The notes under the pieces were generated by a model. That model worked only from the letters and a program-made list of their open reading frames with translations, searched no databases and was not told where the DNA came from. A program made the translations under genes and the position numbers. DNA of 64,000 bases from assembly GCA_946800325.1 (NCBI GenBank), contig OX326958.1, positions 7,264,001 to 7,328,000 on the forward strand. Direction: 5' to 3'. Positions 59,857 to 64,000 of the stretch are shown one piece after another (the first letter of the stretch is position 1; every line of letters starts with the position of its first letter). Source of the DNA: Luzula sylvatica. Its lineage: Eukaryota > Streptophyta > Magnoliopsida > Poales > Juncaceae.

Positions 59857-60904
59857 CTAATCTCGATGTTCTTGAGAGAGACGTAACGGTACACAAGTAC
59901 GTATTGTGTGACCTCGGACCTTGCAAAAGGAACACACGTTGCCATTTCTACCCTCATGATCCATCTCGGTTCGTTCACGCCTTATTACCGGTCTCCCAGC
60001 TTTCCTTTTCACGTGATTGGGGGGAAGTAATTTTGGTCCTCGAACATTTGGCCAATAACGGCGATCAAGTATCACTGGCAATATTTGCTCGTATGTCTTC
60101 TTATAAGCTGGAATACGATAGAACGGATCACAAATATCATAGTAACTCTTGTTTATTTTTCGATAAACCGCTATTACATGAGAGCACGGAAGATATTCCA
60201 ATTGCGGTATTCCGCACGAGCAACTACATTTCCTTCCCAACTCTGGCAAACGAACTTCATTAACTAGAGTCTCGGAACGATTATAATCATAAAACGAAAC
60301 AGCAAATAATGTATTAGAGTGGTTAGTAATTTGCATATTTCTACTATCCATTTTTCTAGCATGAAGCAGCGATTCAATCTTTAAACCCAAACGTGTCTTG
60401 CATTCGTCGCCTTCTTTACGTCTCGTAAAAAAATAGGTATTTAGTCGACCACAAATCTGAGCAACCAATGATCTTATAGGCAAACCTCTAGCACCTTTCA
60501 ATACACCATTAAAGCACTCCGAAATGTTAGTGGTCGTAATCCTCCATATCTTTCTCAAATTCTACGTGACTCTCATTTGCAACGGGTTCCGAGGGCCCAG
60601 CAAATTGTTCGGACGATCCGGGACGACCCGAATAATATGCGGAATCGTATCCAGAATCGGAAGAATGACCGGGATAATTATAACCAAAAACAGCATTATT
60701 ATGATAGGGATTAAATTTCGCTCTTTGTTCCACAAACAATTGGTTATAACCTCCGGTAATAGTTGTCATCATCATGTTTAAACTTGAATCATCATTAATT
60801 TCAACAATATCCCAAATCCCTGATGGAAATGGCCAATTCGTTTTCAATATTATATCATACATTTCTGTATTTATTCCGATGCAATTACGAACCAAATTTA
60901 TCAA
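59857..60904 (-). pseudogene. MULE transposase remnant without catalytic core
   Basis: Two frames overlap. 60904-60527 encodes an N-terminal segment (LVRNCIGINTEMYDIILK, then IWDIVEINDDSSLNMMM), like the N-terminus of MuDR-type transposases. 60558-59857 encodes the C-terminus: the post-catalytic ISECFNGVLKGARGLPI motif, a SWIM zinc finger (CSCGIPQLEYLPCSH) and a CCHC-like knuckle (CSFCKVRGHTIRTC). The whole DDE catalytic domain is missing between them, and the join shifts frame near 60540. It cannot catalyse transposition; the DNA-binding end may survive as a separate protein. It is oriented like the PMD gene and lies just upstream of it. Confidence 0.88.
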
Positions 60905-61139
60905 ATCCGTAAAATTACTTCTTTTTGAAGAAAATTACTTCTATTTGGTAAAATTACTAACGTACTTCTACCTCCTTCATAACGGGGTATATTTCCCTCC
61001 CTAACAATATTTCCGTCCCAAAATATGTAAAAGGACGTCCCTTCCATGCTTGCACTACATGTTGTTCTTGTATCAAATTTATTTTCAATTATAAATTTTA
61101 ATTATCTATTCAAACCATAATTTTCTATTCAAAACCCTA

Positions 61140-61850
61140 ATTTGTCCTATTCAAACCCTAACTTAAAATATTTTTTTTATCCTAAATTATATTTTTAGGA
61201 CCAAAATGAAATAAATTTCAACCTAAATTAAATTAAATAAATTATATTTTATCCTAAATTATATTTTTTTATAATTTATCCTAAATTAAATAAATTAAAT
61301 TATATTTTATCCTAAATTAAATTAAATAAATAAATTATATAAATAAATTATATTTTATCCTAAATTAAATAAATTAAATAAATTAAATAAATTAAATTAA
61401 ATAAATTAAATAAATAAATTTCAACCTAAATTATATAAATTAAATTAAATAAATTAATTTATCCTAATTTGTTTATCCTAAATTATATTTTATCCTAAAT
61501 TAAATAAATTAAATTAAATTAAATAAATTAAATTAAATAAACCCTAAATTAAATAAATTAAATTAAATAAATAAATTATATTTTATCCTAAATTATATTT
61601 TTTTATCCTAATTTGTTTATCCTAATTAAATAAATTTCAACCTAAATTAAATAAATTAAATTAAATAAATAAATTATATTTTATCCTAAATTATATTTTT
61701 TTATCCTAATTTGTTTATCCTAATTAAATAAATTTCAACCTAAATTAAATAAATTAAATTAAATAAATAAATTATATTTTATCCTAAATTATATTTTTTT
61801 ATCCTAATTTTTTTTTATCCTAAATACAACCCGAAATTAAACCCTAATTT
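61140..61850. repeat. AT-rich satellite-like block inside the element
   Basis: Built from AATTAAATAAATT and TTATATTTTATCCTAAATTA phrases. The last three units (about 61560, 61665 and 61750) are almost identical over roughly 100 bp. No coding capacity. It probably grew by slippage after insertion of the ancestral element. Confidence 0.8.
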
Positions 61851-62450
61851 AAATAAATTTTTGTAAATCTCTAAAATAATATAGCTAATTCCTAAAACAA
61901 ATCTATAGCAAAAATCATAATACAAACTATATTCACATATCAACAATTAAATACAAAACAACAAATTTACCTTGGAATCGAAAACGAACAAGCTTCAAGA
62001 GTTTTCTTTGAAATCGCCAAAAAAACTTCCTCAAAAATCTGCCATTTCAATCAAAAAATACATATAACATCAAGTATACACACAGATCTAAAAAAATATA
62101 ATAAATACTTGTATTCCACAATCTTCACCGGATGAAAACGAAGAAGAAAGAAGAAGAAAAGAGGAAGAGAAAGAAGAAAGAAAAAGAAAAGAGGAAGAGA
62201 AAGAGAAAGAAGAAAGAAAAAGAAAAGAGGAAGAGAAAGAAAAAGAAAGAAAGGACGGTGCGGTTTTGGATTTATATGAAAGGCGGAGAACCAAACAGCG
62301 CCTAGCGCTGAACCAAACCTCGCCTTTGGACACGTGGCTTCGCAGGAAAAGAAGGCGGTGAACCAAACCACGCCTAGCGCTTAACCAAACCTCGCCTTTT
62401 TTAAACCCCAGATTAACGGTCAAATTACCAATTTAACTCTATTTAATGAT

Positions 62451-62575
62451 AAGGCGATGAATGGTTCTCCGCCTGGCGAACTATGGTACCCCGCAAAAGA
62501 CATTTTGAGAATTATGTTAAAAATTTGGTTATTTCGGGAATTATTTTTTCAAACAGGGCTACTACAGTAAATTTT

Positions 62576-62577
<2 letters not shown>
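62451..62577 (-). repeat. right 127-bp terminal inverted repeat
   Basis: Perfect complement of 57063-57189. Followed directly by the TA microsatellite at 62578-62617. Confidence 0.95.
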
Positions 62578-62618
<41 letters not shown>

Positions 62619-62664
62619 CTAACAAGATAATTAAAATGAATTATTATTAATTATATTATATGTA

Positions 62665-62960
62665 TTAGTTAGTTACAAAATTAACAAAATATATTTATTA
62701 AGATATACAAAAACTTGATGATAAAATTTAAAGACATGTATCATTTTATTAAATAGAAGTTAACTGGTTTATAAAATGCGGTTGTTCTTTTTAAAAAATA
62801 ATTGCGCCGCAATTTAAATCATTGGTATTAGTTACAAAATTAACAAAATATATTTATTAAGATATACAAAAACTTGATGATAAAATCTAAAGACATGTAT
62901 CATTTTATTAAATAGAAGTTAACTGGTTTATAAAATGCGGTTGTTCTTTTCAAAAAATTA
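62665..62960. repeat. 133-bp direct repeat pair
   Basis: TTAGTTACAAAATTAACAAA through ATAAAATGCGGTTGTTCTTT occurs twice with a period of about 161 bp (first unit about 62665-62797, second 62827-62958), with few differences. Non-coding. Confidence 0.8.
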
Positions 62961-64000
62961 CCCCTGTTTGATCATGATTTACTCTAATTAATGAATAATT
63001 AACCAGGTCTTTTATATTCCGTGTGAACTGATTTTGAAAATAAATTCTGATCAGAATATTATTTTGGATTTTTCGAGCCCTCCTTAATTCAAAACAGGTT
63101 TCCATAAAATTTATTATGTACAGGTTTAAGCCTGAATTGTCTTGTCTCATTATGTACAGGTTTAAGCCTGAATTGTCTTGTCTCATTAATATCAAGACTT
63201 GTCCATTTCCCTAGCAAATCTTTTTACCTCTTTGGTCTACCATGCACTAAGTGTAGCTATTAAAACCGCGCTATAATCCACCTCCTGGTGCAGCGTAGAC
63301 CTGGTTCGTTCCACTTTTTCTATAACCCTTCATACGAGATACGACCTATGGTTACAAGTGCCTCAGTTCCTTGTGTTTTTTTGTTTTTGTTTTTTTAGAC
63401 ATTATTGGCCCTAGTCGAACCCAGCCCATCCCTACTAATCTAAATTCCTACTAGTCGAACCTATCCAAAGTCGCTTCCTAATGTTTGCTCGGGCAGTTTT
63501 GTATAGTACCAGGAAACTACGAGTTGCAGGAAACTAATCTATCCTTGTTATGATAGAGAGGGAATATTGGACGAAAGACAAAAACACTTTTGCCAACACA
63601 TAACAAATGAAAAGTTTACACGTGTACAAGAGCAATCAATAAAAATTTAGACATGGACCATGGTTCAGGTCCAACGTTGCATACTGATATGACAATATTA
63701 ACTGGTGCATGCAGATTTTTGTTCTTATCATTCACAAAGTAATAACTGACCCGTGTGGGATCCACTTCATGGGCAAATCAGAATTGGTAAATTCGTATAT
63801 ATTTAATTAAAATGATAACTAGTAGACGTTAGCTGTTAACTTAATATATAATTAATATTTATTCGAATTCGTAAATTGGAATAAATTTTAATGAATATTT
63901 AATTATATGTTTTAATTATCGCGTTAAATAAATGTAATTGTTCTATAATGGAGAATTCGACAGGTATTTTTTGGAGTGCAATAAAATTTAATTTTTTTTT
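62961..64000. other. intergenic right end of window
   Basis: Contains a 36-bp tandem duplication (TTATGTACAGGTTTAAGCCTG starting at 63114 and 63150). A less AT-rich stretch at 63220-63540 has no recognisable protein or RNA. Nothing else supported. Confidence 0.5.

Larger units (their letters stand above)
57063..62577 (-). mobile_element. Mutator-like element carrying a PMD gene, 5515 bp
   Basis: The termini are 127-bp inverted repeats (57063-57189 and 62451-62577) that read as identical base for base, starting GGAAAATTTACTGTAGTAGC. Long inverted repeats together with a MULE transposase remnant identify the superfamily. The host site is a TA microsatellite, so the 9-11 bp target duplication cannot be told from the repeat. 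Contents in minus-strand order from the right end: subterminal repeats, a GA-rich stretch (62130-62255), an AT-rich satellite-like region, the transposase remnant (60904-59857) and a complete PMD gene (59570-57615), then subterminal repeats again. Identical ends imply recent transposition, presumably driven by a transposase from elsewhere because the internal one lacks its catalytic region. Confidence 0.93.

Noticed and set aside
59904..60263. 119-codon plus-strand open frame
   Set aside because: Antisense shadow of the transposase C-terminus, which has recognisable SWIM and zinc-knuckle motifs on the other strand.
62051..62423. Minus-strand open frames rich in Ser, Phe and Leu
   Set aside because: Produced by the GA-rich simple repeat inside the Mutator-like element.

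Overview
The window is nuclear DNA of a flowering plant, most likely a eudicot. It is strongly AT-rich, its genes have short GT-AG introns, and it carries SINA-like E3 ubiquitin ligase genes, a plant mobile domain (PMD) gene inside a Mutator-like element, fragments of eIF3k and of an ACT-domain (ACR-like) gene, tRNA-derived SINEs and several families of small inverted-repeat transposons. Nothing bacterial, organellar or viral was recognised.

The backbone is a rearranged cluster of seven SINA-like loci in two clades. Clade 1 (exon 1 reads VNLK...C-x2-C...LFK): pseudogene A (2705-3620, +), pseudogene A2 (25986-27260, +) and intact gene F (28365-29249, +; 263 aa). Clade 2 (exon 1 ends DHQVLDCSNC...): truncated B (7223-8326, -), its near-identical copy C (42807-43776, -), intact gene D (48244-49335, +; 317 aa) and E (52851-53801, +; 277 aa, open reading frame intact but half the RING missing). 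All share one architecture: exon 1 supplies the first C-x2-C pair of the RING, a phase-0 intron follows at the same codon, and exon 2 holds the rest of the RING, the SIAH-type zinc finger and the TRAF-like substrate-binding domain. Only F and D look like complete ligases.

The cluster grew by segmental duplication. A 3-kb block at 1140-4142 recurs at 24420-27790. A block around B (about 5385-13000) recurs around C (about 41150-47100), and part of it again at 31135-32550. A unit that starts with a C-rich tandem array (20655-23222) recurs at 38634-41140. Copies with and without a transposon give filled/empty site comparisons: a 393-bp MITE in the intron of A2 is absent from A, and an 881-bp insert near C is absent near B.

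Between the genes lie two tRNA-derived SINEs with 13-bp target duplications (9777-9984, 29741-29890), three copies of a PIF/Harbinger-type MITE, a 542-bp foldback MITE, a nested pair of elements at 33421-34295, a Mutator-type MITE at 55712-55981, a CACTA-like end, a Helitron-like end, a probable LTR at 18400-19935 and a dispersed GATACG-rich repeat family.

The right end carries the most coherent mobile unit: a 5515-bp Mutator-like element (57063-62577) with 127-bp terminal inverted repeats that read as identical, inserted in a TA microsatellite. It holds a complete five-exon PMD gene (548 aa) next to a transposase remnant that keeps its N-terminal part and its SWIM/zinc-knuckle C-terminus but has lost the catalytic core. 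Its subterminal regions carry repeated AGGCG-N13-CGCCT units.
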